NCBI GenBank assembly: GCA_025964075.1
Contig: JAOPZQ010000589.1
Span: 1 to 7,740, forward strand
From: Solirubrobacterales bacterium
Lineage (GTDB): Bacteria; Actinomycetota; Thermoleophilia; Solirubrobacterales; Solirubrobacteraceae
DNA length: 7,740 bases
Direction: 5' to 3'
The position numbers and the translations under genes were made by a program. Shown in pieces: positions 1 to 6,998 of the stretch. The stretch's first letter is position 1; every line of letters starts with the position of its first letter. The notes beneath the pieces are model-generated. The model did no database searches. It saw only the letters and a program-made list of their open reading frames with translations, and was not told the DNA's origin.

Positions 1-2
1 CC

Positions 3-923
3 GTCGCGTCGACGGCCCGCGGCCTGACGGTCGACCAGATCTACACGAACGCCAAGCAGGGCGTCGTCGACATCACCGTCACGAGCGCCGGCACGTCGAA
101 CGCGCCGTTCGGCTCCGGCGCCGCGAGCCAGGCCGAGGGCTCCGGCTTCGTCATCGACAAGCAGGGCGACATCTTCACGAACGACCACGTCGTCTCGGGC
201 GCGAGCTCCATCCAGGTCGCGTTCGCGGACGGCACCAAGGCGAGCGCTCGTCTCGTCGGCACCGATCCCACGACCGACGTCGCGGTCATCCGTGTGAACG
301 TCCCGTCCGCCAAGCTCCAGCCGCTCGCCTTCGGCAACTCCTCCGGCGTCCAGGTGGGCGACGGCGTCGTCGCGATCGGCAGCCCGTTCGGGCTCGCGGG
401 CAGCCTCACGACCGGCGTCGTCAGTGCGCTCAACCGGAGCATCCAGGCGCCGAACCACTACACGATCACGGGCGCCGTGCAGACCGACGCCGCCATCAAC
501 CACGGCAACTCCGGCGGGCCGCTGCTCGACTCGACCGGCAAGGTGATCGGCGTCAACGCCCAGATCGAGAGCGACTCGGGCGGCAGCGACGGCGTCGGCT
601 TCGCGATCCCGTCGAACACCGTGCGCTCCGTCGCCCAGCAGCTCGTCTCCGGCGGCAAGGTGAGCCACGCCTATCTCGGCGTGCAGATGAGCGGCAGCAG
701 CTCGGCGGCGGTCGCCGCGGTCCGCTCCGGGTCCCCCGCCGCGCAGGCGGGCCTGCGCCAGGGCGACGTGATCACGGCGATCGACGACCGGGCGGTCAGC
801 TCCGCCGACGCGGTCGTGAGCGCCATCGCGGGCCACGCACCCGGAGACCAGGTCGCGCTGACGGTCCGCCGTGGCGGGCAGTCGAGCACGCTGCACGCGA
901 CGCTGACGAGCCAGCCGTCGTAG
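3..923 (+). CDS. HtrA/DegP-like serine protease with PDZ domain (5'-truncated by window edge)
   Basis: Trypsin-like serine protease of the HtrA/DegP/PepD group, which degrades or refolds damaged proteins outside the cytoplasmic membrane. The reading frame is open from base 3 with no start in view, so the N-terminus, normally a short cytoplasmic tail and membrane anchor, lies off the left edge. The visible part begins with the usual lead-in to the protease fold (LTVDQIYTNAKQGVVDITV). The triad is complete: His in TNDHVV (186-188), Asp in TDVAVI (276-278) and Ser in GNSGGPL (510-512). A single PDZ domain follows, from about YLGVQM (672) to the end, with the PAAQAGLRQGDVI carboxylate-loop region clear. 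The residue before the catalytic His is Asp, where Ala or Tyr is more common in the family. It is followed by a cyclase gene with its own start signals, so no operon is implied. The protein family is certain; the exact orthologue is not. Confidence 0.95.
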   Translation, partial: VASTARGLTVDQIYTNAKQGVVDITVTSAGTSNAPFGSGAASQAEGSGFVIDKQGDIFTNDHVVSGASSIQVAFADGTKASARLVGTDPTTDVAVIRVNVPSAKLQPLAFGNSSGVQVGDGVVAIGSPFGLAGSLTTGVVSALNRSIQAPNHYTITGAVQTDAAINHGNSGGPLLDSTGKVIGVNAQIESDSGGSDGVGFAIPSNTVRSVAQQLVSGGKVSHAYLGVQMSGSSSAAVAAVRSGSPAAQAGLRQGDVITAIDDRAVSSADAVVSAIAGHAPGDQVALTVRRGGQSSTLHATLTSQPS

Positions 924-946
924 CGGCCGGGCCTGCGACGATCTGC

Positions 947-952
947 TATTCG
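947..952 (+). promoter_or_regulatory. Putative -10 hexamer (TATTCG) for leaderless cyclase transcript
   Basis: TATTCG lies 7 bases before the GTG at 960. This is the same spacing as the TAGCCT and TAGCGT hexamers before the exporter and nitroreductase genes. The last base is G instead of the usual T, so the match is weaker, and no -35 is recognisable. The position supports GTG 960 as both transcription and translation start, which is inference. Confidence 0.4.
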
Positions 953-959
953 ATGGCGG

Positions 960-1742
960 GTGAGCCCGCCGTCGCCTCCCGAGCGCCGCCGCCTCCGCGA
1001 GGCGGCGGTCGGCGTCGACTCGCATCCGTGGCTGCTCGCCGTCGCCCGCCGGTTGCGGCGGACCATGCCCGGCGACGAGCGGTTCGGCGATCCGCTCTCG
1101 ACCGCCGGCGACCGGGCCGTGCACGTCGTCGCGCGCGAGGTCTCGAGTCTCCAGCCGGACCGCCCGAGCGCCTTCCACGAGCTCGGCCTCGGCGCGCTGC
1201 AGCTCTGGCAGTCCCTGTCGGAGGCGAGCGGCCGGGGCCGGGGCGACGAGGACGTGGCGCTCCTCTTCACCGACCTCGTCGGCTTCTCCTCGTGGGCGCT
1301 GAAGGCGGGGGACGCCGCCGCGCTCGACCTGCTGCGCGACGTCGGCGTCGTCGTCGAGCGCGCGGTGGCCGATCACCGCGGAGCCATCGTCAAGCGCCTA
1401 GGGGACGGCGTGATGGCCGCGTTCTCCCACCCGCAGCCCGCGGTCGAGGCCGCCCTCGAGGCGCAGGCCGGGCTCGGCTCGATCGAGGTCGCCGGCCACC
1501 GCCCCCGGATGCGCGCCGGCGTGCACTACGGCCGTCCGCGGCGGCTGGGCGGCGACTACCTGGGCATCGACGCGAACGTCGCCGCCCGCGTCGGGGAGGC
1601 GGCGAAGGCGGGCGAGGTTCTGGTCTCCGACACCGCGGTGGCGCTGCTCGAGGTCGACGGCCTGCGGCTCGGTCGCGCGAGGCGGCTGAGGGCGGCGGGC
1701 ACGCCGCGGGACCTGCGCGTGCAGGCGGTGAGCCGGGGCTGA
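960..1742 (+). CDS. Class III adenylate/guanylate cyclase domain protein
   Basis: Soluble nucleotide cyclase of 260 residues, expected to make a cyclic nucleotide (cAMP or cGMP) from the NTP in the cytoplasm. The first ~95 residues are a helical region with no domain I can name and no membrane segment. The class III catalytic domain runs from about 98 to 258. Metal-binding aspartates are D105 in LLFTDLVGF and D149 in KRLGDGVM. The base-contacting lysine is K145, and the transition-state pair is N206/R210 in DANVAARV. The second base-selecting position, three residues before the Asn and usually Asp in adenylate cyclases, is Ile203, so substrate preference is open. The GTG start at 960 was chosen from a -10-like hexamer 7 bases upstream. 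The ATG at 953 is in another frame, and an internal in-frame ATG at 1065 is the alternative start. No partner gene is adjacent. Confidence 0.88.
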   Translation: MSPPSPPERRRLREAAVGVDSHPWLLAVARRLRRTMPGDERFGDPLSTAGDRAVHVVAREVSSLQPDRPSAFHELGLGALQLWQSLSEASGRGRGDEDVALLFTDLVGFSSWALKAGDAAALDLLRDVGVVVERAVADHRGAIVKRLGDGVMAAFSHPQPAVEAALEAQAGLGSIEVAGHRPRMRAGVHYGRPRRLGGDYLGIDANVAARVGEAAKAGEVLVSDTAVALLEVDGLRLGRARRLRAAGTPRDLRVQAVSRG

Positions 1743-1782
1743 CTCCGCGCACGTGGGCGGGTTTCTCCGAACGTCCCCTGGG

Positions 1783-1788
1783 TATTAG
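1783..1788 (+). promoter_or_regulatory. Possible -10 region (TATTAG) upstream of Asp-box gene
   Basis: TATTAG is one of the few AT-rich spots in the 84-base gap between the cyclase stop and the Asp-box gene start. It lies about 38 bases before the ATG, far enough for a leadered transcript carrying the Shine-Dalgarno at 1814-1820. No convincing -35 hexamer was found, so this is tentative. Confidence 0.3.
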
Positions 1789-1813
1789 CCGGGCTGGCCG
1801 GGCGAGCGAGAGC

Positions 1814-1820
1814 AAGGGAG
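1814..1820 (+). promoter_or_regulatory. Shine-Dalgarno of Asp-box gene
   Basis: AAGGGAG with 6 bases to the ATG at 1827. It fixes the start of the secreted protein and contrasts with the neighbouring plus-strand genes at 960, 3681 and 5525, which lack a Shine-Dalgarno. Confidence 0.8.
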
Positions 1821-1826
1821 TGCGCG

Positions 1827-3602
1827 ATGAGGCGGTTCGTGATCGTGTCGGTGCTGGCGTTCGGCGTGGCCTTGGCCATGGCCGGCTCGGCAGCGGCCTT
1901 CAACCCGGACACGCTGGTCACGGTGGGCAGCCCGCCGTCCCCGTTCTCGCAGAACAAGCAGAACGAGCCGGCGGTGGCGGTCGACGCGAACACTCCCAAC
2001 ATCCTCGTCGCGGGAGCGAACGAGGAGGTCGACATGGAGGCGTGCAACGCGGGCGCCGACAACACGTGTCCCTTCACGCCGGGCATCGGCTCGTCGGGCG
2101 TGTACTTCTCCTTCGACAACGGCGGCACCTGGACGCAGCCCACCTACACCGGTTGGTCGGCTCGTGGGTGCCACGGCGTCGTCGGTCCCGACCCGGGCTG
2201 CACGCCGACGGTCGGGCCGATCGGCACGCTGCCTTGGTACTACGAGAACGGCCTCGTCTCCGACGGCGATCCGGCCGTCGCCGTCGGGCCCAAGCCCGGA
2301 CCGAGCGGGTCGTTCAGCTGGAGCAACGGCGAGCGCCTCTACTACGCGAACCTGAGCGCGAACTTCGGCTCTACGCGCACGGACCAGAGCTTCAAGGGCT
2401 TCGAGGCCATCGCCGTCTCGCGCACCGACGACATGCGCGCGGCGGCGAGCGGCGACAAGAGCGCCTGGTGCACGGGCGCGGCCGGCTGCGCGCCGGTGAC
2501 CGTCAGCCGGCAGTCGTCGACGACGTTCTCCGACAAGGAGCAGATCTGGGCCGACAACGCGTCGTCGAGCCCGCATTTCGGCACCGTCTACGTGTGCTGG
2601 GCCTCGTTCCTCGGGCAGGAGAAGGGCAACGCCGCACCGGCTCCGCTCCAGGTGGCGGTCTCGCACGACGGCGGCGACACGTGGTCGCAGCACCAGATCT
2701 CGGGGGCCGCGAACAACGGCCAGCGCAACCCGAGCGACGGCTGCACGATCCGCACCGACAGTGACGGGAACGCGTACGTGTTCGGCGTCGGGACGTCGTC
2801 GTCGGGCGGCCATCAGGCGTTCGAGCTGATGTCCCGCTCGACCGACGGCGGCGCGAGCTGGTCCCCGTCGAAGCCGGTGGTGGGACCGGTCAGCCAGCCC
2901 GGCGTGATCGACCCCGTGCAGGGACGCCCGGTCATCGACGGTGTCGCCGGCGCGCGGAGCGACCTCGCGCCGGCGCCGAGCGTCGACATCGCGAACGGCG
3001 CGCCGAACGGGACCGACGCCACGAACCGGATCGTCATGACCTACGTGAGCGGCACGCTGGAAGCGCCGCACGTCCACTTCACCGAGTCGACGAACCACGG
3101 CGCGACGTGGTCAGCGCCGCGACCGATCGAGACCGCCGGCGACCGCGGCCTGTTCGCGGCGCCGTCGATCTCCCCGAACGGCAGCGATGTCTACGTCGTC
3201 TACAACGCGTTCACGACGCCGTTCCGGACGAACACGACAGATGCGCGCTCCCTCGTCGGAGTGATGCTGCACGCCGACTCCTCGGCGGACCCCGCGGCGG
3301 CGACGGGCGCGTTCTCGGAGCTCCACCGCGGAGCTCCCGGCGACCCACGGGGCTCGAGCGCCAACGCGCTCACGGACGAGTTCCTCGGCGACTACGTCTA
3401 CTCGGCGGCCACGCGTACGTACGGAGCGGCCGTCTGGAACGACACCCGGAACGCCGCCGACTGCACCGCCATCGACACCTGGCGGATGGCCCTGGAGATC
3501 GGCGACACCACCGTCCCGAAGCCGGCGCCGCAGCAGGACTGCCCGGCGACGTTCGGCAACTCGGACATCGTCGGCGGCACGTACGCCGACCCGACGCCGT
3601 AG
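1827..3602 (+). CDS. Secreted Asp-box (BNR) beta-propeller protein, sialidase-superfamily fold
   Basis: Exported 591-residue protein. Residues 1-24 form a signal peptide: basic MRR, a hydrophobic core, and an AAA-type cleavage site before FNPD. The rest is a predicted beta-propeller marked by Asp-box turns (S-x-D-x-G-x-T-W): SFDNGGTW 95-102, SHDGGDTW 279-286, STDGGASW 338-345 and STNHGATW 421-428, the last with Asn for Asp. The late segment EFLGDYVYSAATRTYGAAVWNDTR (518-541) is the closing-blade pattern seen in this family. Ten cysteines follow the signal peptide, an even number that fits disulfides outside the membrane. No FRIP/RIP motif or obvious sialidase catalytic Arg triad is seen, so glycosidase activity should not be assumed; a binding or structural role is as likely. 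There is no C-terminal membrane anchor or LPxTG sorting signal. It is a single gene with its own Shine-Dalgarno and a strong downstream hairpin. Confidence 0.88.
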   Translation: MRRFVIVSVLAFGVALAMAGSAAAFNPDTLVTVGSPPSPFSQNKQNEPAVAVDANTPNILVAGANEEVDMEACNAGADNTCPFTPGIGSSGVYFSFDNGGTWTQPTYTGWSARGCHGVVGPDPGCTPTVGPIGTLPWYYENGLVSDGDPAVAVGPKPGPSGSFSWSNGERLYYANLSANFGSTRTDQSFKGFEAIAVSRTDDMRAAASGDKSAWCTGAAGCAPVTVSRQSSTTFSDKEQIWADNASSSPHFGTVYVCWASFLGQEKGNAAPAPLQVAVSHDGGDTWSQHQISGAANNGQRNPSDGCTIRTDSDGNAYVFGVGTSSSGGHQAFELMSRSTDGGASWSPSKPVVGPVSQPGVIDPVQGRPVIDGVAGARSDLAPAPSVDIANGAPNGTDATNRIVMTYVSGTLEAPHVHFTESTNHGATWSAPRPIETAGDRGLFAAPSISPNGSDVYVVYNAFTTPFRTNTTDARSLVGVMLHADSSADPAAATGAFSELHRGAPGDPRGSSANALTDEFLGDYVYSAATRTYGAAVWNDTRNAADCTAIDTWRMALEIGDTTVPKPAPQQDCPATFGNSDIVGGTYADPTP

Positions 3603-3647
3603 CGCTCGGAGACAGCGAGCGGCGGGGCGGTCGCGGCCGCCCCGCCG
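3603..3647 (+). terminator. GC hairpin terminator after the Asp-box gene (two overlapping stems)
   Basis: Right after the stop codon, a perfect 11-bp inverted repeat (3620-3630 with 3637-3647, 6-base loop) forms a very stable GC hairpin without a U-tract, as is common for actinobacterial terminators. A smaller 6-bp stem (CGCTCG 3603-3608 with CGAGCG 3616-3621) overlaps its left arm by two bases, so the two cannot both form fully. Termination is inferred from position and stability. Confidence 0.7.
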
Positions 3648-3667
3648 AGCTGACGCCGCGCCACCGC

Positions 3668-3673
3668 TAGCCT
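3668..3673 (+). promoter_or_regulatory. -10 hexamer (TAGCCT) for leaderless exporter transcript
   Basis: TAGCCT fits the TANNNT consensus and sits 7 bases before the GTG at 3681, so transcription would begin at or next to the start codon. No Shine-Dalgarno lies upstream of that GTG. No clear -35 was found. It lies 20 bases past the terminator hairpin of the previous gene, consistent with a new transcription unit. Confidence 0.6.
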
Positions 3674-3680
3674 GAACCGC

Positions 3681-5492
3681 GTGAATCGCGGGCGCCGCTT
3701 CGAGCCTCGGGACCGGGTCGAGCGCCCGGAGGACCCCGCGATCCGCCGTGCGACGCTGCGGCGCGTCGGCCGTCTGTTCCGCCCCTACTGGAAGCCGCTC
3801 GGGACGGTCCTCGGGCTCATCGTCATCGGGTCGCTGCTGGGCATCGTCTCCCCGTTCCTGCTGCGCCGGGTGCTCGACGACGCGATCCCCCACCAGGACA
3901 CGACGCTGCTGACGCTGCTCGTCGGCGGCATGATCGCGATCTCCGTCATCACCGGCGTCCTCGGCGTGGCGCAGACGTACCTGTCGAACTCGGTCGGGCA
4001 GCGGGTGATGCACGACCTGCGCTCGGCGGTCTACCGGCACCTCCAGCGGCTCTCCCTCGCGTTCTTCACGCGCACGCGGACGGGCGAGGTGCAGTCCCGG
4101 ATCTCGAACGACATCGGCGGCGTCGACACGGTCGTCACCTCGACCGCGACCTCGATCGTCTCGAACGTGACCACGGTGATCGCCACGATCGTGGCGATGT
4201 TCCTGCTCGACTGGCGCCTCGCCGCGTTCTCGCTCGCGCTGCTCCCGGTGTTCATCCTGCTCACCCGGCGGGTCGGCCGGGAGCGCAAGCGCATCACGAC
4301 GATCCGCCAGGGAACGCTGGCCGACATCTCGACGCTCGTCGAGGAGTCCCTGTCGGTGTCGGGGATCCTCCTGGGCAAGACGATGGGCCGCGCGCCCGAG
4401 CTCGGCGACCGGTTCGCCGGCCGCTCCGCGGAGCTCGCGCAGCTCGAGGTGCAGCAGCGCATGGCGGGGCGGTGGGTGATGGCAACCGTCCAGACGACGT
4501 TCGCGGTCATGCCGGCGCTCATCTACTGGTTCGGCGGCTATACGCTCGCCCACGGCGGCGGCATCTCGATTGGCACGATCGTCGCGTTCACCACGCTGCA
4601 GACGCGGCTCTTCTTCCCGATCGGCCAGCTCCTGTCGGTGCAGATCGACGTCCACACGTCGCTCGCGCTGTTCGACCGCGTGTTCGAGTACCTCGACCTG
4701 CCGGTCGACCTCGACGAGAAGCCCGACGCCATCGCGCTGGGCCGGTGTCGCGGCGACGTCGCCTTCGAGGGCGTGTGGTTCCGCTACTCGCCCGACGCGG
4801 AGTGGACGCTGCGCGACGTGTCGGTGACCGTGCCGGCGGGCAGCACGCTGGCGATCGTCGGCGAGACGGGCTCCGGGAAGACCACGATGGGCTACCTCGT
4901 CGCGCGGCTCTACGACGTCGAGCGCGGGAGCGTGACGATCGAGGGCATCGACATCCGCGACGTCACGTTCGCCTCGCTCGCCGCGACCGTCGGGGTCGTC
5001 TCCCAGGAGACGTACCTGTTCCACGCGAGCGTCCGCGAGAACCTGCGCTTCGCCCAGCCGGACGCGACCGACGACGAGATCGAGGCCGCCGCCCGGGCGG
5101 CCCGCATCCACGACCTGATCGCCTCGCTCCCGGACGGCTACGAGACGATGGTCGGAGAGCGCGGGTACCGGTTCTCCGGCGGCGAGAAGCAGCGCATCGC
5201 GATCGCCCGGACGATCCTGCGCAACCCGCCGGTGCTCGTGCTCGACGAGGCGACGAGCGCGCTCGACACGCAGACCGAGCGCGCCGTCCAGGACGCGCTC
5301 GACAAGCTGGCGGAGGGCCGCACCACGATCGCGATCGCCCACCGGCTCTCCACCGTCCGCGACGCCGATCAGATCGTCGTCCTCGACGGCGGGCAGATCG
5401 TCGAGCGCGGCACGCACGACGAGCTGCTCGCGCTCGGCGGCCGCTACGCCGAGCTCGTCTCGCGCGACGAGGGCCTCGCCCGGATCGGCTGA
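3681..5492 (+). CDS. ABC exporter half-transporter (fused membrane and ATPase domains, MsbA/LmrA type)
   Basis: ATP-driven exporter subunit of 603 residues, the normal length for a type IV (MsbA/LmrA-like) half-transporter. It would act as a homodimer in the cytoplasmic membrane, since no second half-transporter is adjacent. A basic cytoplasmic tail (1-40) is followed by the transmembrane domain (about 41-330), with hydrophobic segments near 41-62, 75-98, 155-195 and 270-315. The ATPase domain (about 358-590) is complete: A-loop Y369, Walker A GETGSGKT 394-401, Q-loop Q442, signature FSGGE 498-502 (a variant of LSGGQ), Walker B VLVLDE 518-523 with catalytic E523, D-loop SALD 526-529 and H-loop H554. 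The substrate cannot be told from sequence; lipids, drugs or peptides are all possible for the family. The GTG start is supported by the -10 hexamer 7 bases upstream. Confidence 0.95.
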   Translation: MNRGRRFEPRDRVERPEDPAIRRATLRRVGRLFRPYWKPLGTVLGLIVIGSLLGIVSPFLLRRVLDDAIPHQDTTLLTLLVGGMIAISVITGVLGVAQTYLSNSVGQRVMHDLRSAVYRHLQRLSLAFFTRTRTGEVQSRISNDIGGVDTVVTSTATSIVSNVTTVIATIVAMFLLDWRLAAFSLALLPVFILLTRRVGRERKRITTIRQGTLADISTLVEESLSVSGILLGKTMGRAPELGDRFAGRSAELAQLEVQQRMAGRWVMATVQTTFAVMPALIYWFGGYTLAHGGGISIGTIVAFTTLQTRLFFPIGQLLSVQIDVHTSLALFDRVFEYLDLPVDLDEKPDAIALGRCRGDVAFEGVWFRYSPDAEWTLRDVSVTVPAGSTLAIVGETGSGKTTMGYLVARLYDVERGSVTIEGIDIRDVTFASLAATVGVVSQETYLFHASVRENLRFAQPDATDDEIEAAARAARIHDLIASLPDGYETMVGERGYRFSGGEKQRIAIARTILRNPPVLVLDEATSALDTQTERAVQDALDKLAEGRTTIAIAHRLSTVRDADQIVVLDGGQIVERGTHDELLALGGRYAELVSRDEGLARIG

Positions 5493-5511
5493 GTCCGCGG
5501 TGCTCCGTCGG

Positions 5512-5517
5512 TAGCGT
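5512..5517 (+). promoter_or_regulatory. -10 hexamer (TAGCGT) for leaderless nitroreductase transcript
   Basis: TAGCGT matches TANNNT and is exactly 7 bases before the ATG at 5525, in a 32-base gap that holds no Shine-Dalgarno. This is the same geometry as at 3668 and 947. No -35 is evident. Confidence 0.6.
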
Positions 5518-5524
5518 TCGAGGC

Positions 5525-6148
5525 ATGGACATCGACGAGGTGCTGACCACCACTCGCGCCGTGCGCAAGCGGCTCGACTTCGAACGCCCGGTTCCCCGCG
5601 AGGAGATCCTCGACTGCGTGCGCGTCGCGATCCAGGCGCCCACCGGCTCGAACACGCAGGGCTGGCACTTCGTGGCGATCTCCGATCCGGAGCGCAAGCG
5701 CGCGCTCGCCGACCTGTACCGGAAGAGCTACGAGCCCTACGCGGCGCTGCCGGGGCACAAGTGGGACGAGGAGGACATCCGCGCTCAGCGGCGGGACTCC
5801 GTCCGCAGCTCCTCGCGGTACCTGGCGGACCGCTACCACGAGGCGCCGTGGCTCGTCATCCCCGTGCTCGAGGGCAAGCCGCCCCAGGGCGCCATGCAGG
5901 CGGGCTACTGGGGCTCGCTGCTGCCGGCGTTCTGGAGCTTCATGCTCGCCGCGCGGGCCCGCGGCCTGGGAACGGCGTGGACGACGCTCCACCTCGCGTA
6001 CGAGGAGGCGGCGGCCGAGGTCCTCGGCATCCCCTACGACCGCGTGACCCAGGGCGGCATGACGCCGGTCGCCTACTACCAGGGCGACGGCTTCCAGCCC
6101 GCTTCGCGGCTACCGGCCGAGTCCGTCGTGCACTGGGAGAGCTGGTAG
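5525..6148 (+). CDS. FMN-dependent nitroreductase family protein
   Basis: Flavin enzyme of 207 residues from the nitroreductase superfamily, in which an NAD(P)H-reduced FMN passes electrons to nitro groups, quinones or other acceptors; the natural substrate is unknown. FMN-phosphate contacts are visible in the N-terminal TTRAVRKRLDF (R11, R14, K15). The family motif APTGSNTQGW is at 39-47, and the C-terminal flavin-binding stretch ARGLGTAWTT is at 144-153, followed by LGIPYDRVTQGGMTPVAYY. The middle (70-120), which often forms the substrate lid, is full-length. There is no signal peptide, so it should be cytoplasmic. It lies 32 bases after the exporter but appears to have its own leaderless promoter. 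Its stop is one base from the stop of the convergent small acidic gene. Confidence 0.9.
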   Translation: MDIDEVLTTTRAVRKRLDFERPVPREEILDCVRVAIQAPTGSNTQGWHFVAISDPERKRALADLYRKSYEPYAALPGHKWDEEDIRAQRRDSVRSSSRYLADRYHEAPWLVIPVLEGKPPQGAMQAGYWGSLLPAFWSFMLAARARGLGTAWTTLHLAYEEAAAEVLGIPYDRVTQGGMTPVAYYQGDGFQPASRLPAESVVHWESW

Positions 6149-6149
6149 C

Positions 6150-6332
6150 TCAGGCGCCACTGCTCGAGTGCTGGTCGGTGTCGCCGGCCTCGGCGTCGTC
6201 GTCCGACGGCACCGCCGGCGGACGGTCCCGGCTCTCCTCGCTGCCGCCCTCGGGGCCTGGCCGATCCGGGTCGGAGCCGGGCGAGGGACGGCCGGTCTCG
6301 GGGTCGCGTTCCTCTTCGGGATGCTCGCTCAT
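6150..6332 (-). CDS. Small acidic, disordered hypothetical protein (60 aa)
   Basis: Not recognised. It is a 60-residue protein with 18 Asp/Glu, five Arg and no Lys, Cys, Trp, Tyr or Phe. It is rich in Pro, Gly and Ser and almost certainly unstructured. No signal peptide or membrane segment is present. The ATG at 6332 is 9 bases after the stop of the response regulator on the same strand, so it looks like the second gene of that operon. The Shine-Dalgarno is weak, and re-initiation or coupling is possible. Third codon positions are almost all G or C, like its neighbours, which favours real coding, but such a short low-complexity frame in GC-rich DNA could also be chance. Confidence 0.5.
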   Translation of the reverse strand: MSEHPEEERDPETGRPSPGSDPDRPGPEGGSEESRDRPPAVPSDDDAEAGDTDQHSSSGA

Positions 6333-6341
6333 GGCGCTGGG

Positions 6342-6998
6342 CTACCCGGCCTGCAGGAACGCAAGCACGGCGAGGACGCGGCGGTGGTCGTCGTCGGTGG
6401 CCGGGAGGTCGAGCTTCGCGAAGACGTTCGAGATGTGCTTCTCGACGGCGCCGGAGGTGATCACGAGCGCGCGGGCGATCGCCGCGTTCGTGCGGCCCTC
6501 GGCCATCAGCCCGAGGACCTGGTGCTCGCGCGGACTCAGCGCGTCGAGCGCGCGCGAGCCGGGCCGCTGCGCCCGCGCCCCCATGAGCTCGGCCACGACC
6601 TCGCGGTCGAGCGCCGTCCCGCCCGCCGCGACGCGCTCGACGGCATCCAGGAACGCGCGGACCTCGCCGACCCGCTCCTTCAGCAGGTAGCCGATGCCGC
6701 CCTCGCCGGAGGCGAGCAGCTCCTGCGTGTAGATCGGCTCGACGTACTGCGAGAGGATCAGCACGCCGAGCCCGGGCTGGCGCTCGCGTGCCGCGATCGC
6801 GGCCCGGACGCCCTCGTCGCTGAACGTCGGCGGCAGGCGCACGTCGACGATCGCGAGGTCCGGCTTGTGGCCGCCGACGACCCGCAGGAGCCCGGCGCCG
6901 TCCTCGGCCTGGGCGACCACCTCGATCCCGTGCTCGCGGAGGAGCGCGACGAGGCCCTCGCGGAGCAGCGCGTGGTCCTCGACGATCACGACTCGCAT
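6342..6998 (-). CDS. NarL/FixJ-family response regulator
   Basis: DNA-binding response regulator of 218 residues, the typical length. The receiver domain (1-~120) has acidic residues E7/D8, phospho-acceptor D52 in AIVDVRLPP and the conserved lysine K107 in YLLKERV. The LuxR-type helix-turn-helix is at about 154-199 (LSPREHQVLGLMAEGRTNAAIARAL, then the GAVEKHISNVFAKL recognition helix). It is expected to be phosphorylated by a partner sensor kinase and then to control transcription; its targets are unknown. The ATG at 6998 has GGAG 5 bases upstream. Its first 13 bases overlap the end of a kinase C-terminal remnant, as expected for a coupled kinase-regulator pair, but the rest of the kinase is missing. 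The regulator itself is intact. What now drives its transcription is unclear: possibly read-through from the OsmC gene. Confidence 0.95.
   Translation of the reverse strand: MRVVIVEDHALLREGLVALLREHGIEVVAQAEDGAGLLRVVGGHKPDLAIVDVRLPPTFSDEGVRAAIAARERQPGLGVLILSQYVEPIYTQELLASGEGGIGYLLKERVGEVRAFLDAVERVAAGGTALDREVVAELMGARAQRPGSRALDALSPREHQVLGLMAEGRTNAAIARALVITSGAVEKHISNVFAKLDLPATDDDHRRVLAVLAFLQAG

Noticed and set aside
953..2764. Long plus-strand frame starting with ATG at 953, spanning the cyclase and half of the Asp-box gene
   Set aside because: Its translation is Arg/Gly/Ala-rich low complexity with no domain, and it overlaps two well-supported genes in another frame. It is a typical shadow in high-GC DNA.
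1785..3098. 437-codon minus-strand frame opposite the Asp-box gene
   Set aside because: Arg/Val/Ala-rich shadow translation without domains; the plus strand carries a signal peptide and four Asp boxes.
3111..5417. 768-codon open frame on the minus strand opposite the ABC exporter
   Set aside because: It is full of Arg/Asp/Glu/Val repeats that mirror GC-biased codons of the exporter, with no recognisable motif. The opposing gene has a complete set of ABC motifs.
4472..5524. The nitroreductase frame stays open for about 1 kb upstream, suggesting an N-terminal fusion
   Set aside because: The upstream translation is an Arg-rich shadow of the exporter. The family begins at the ATG at 5525, where a -10 hexamer sits at leaderless spacing.
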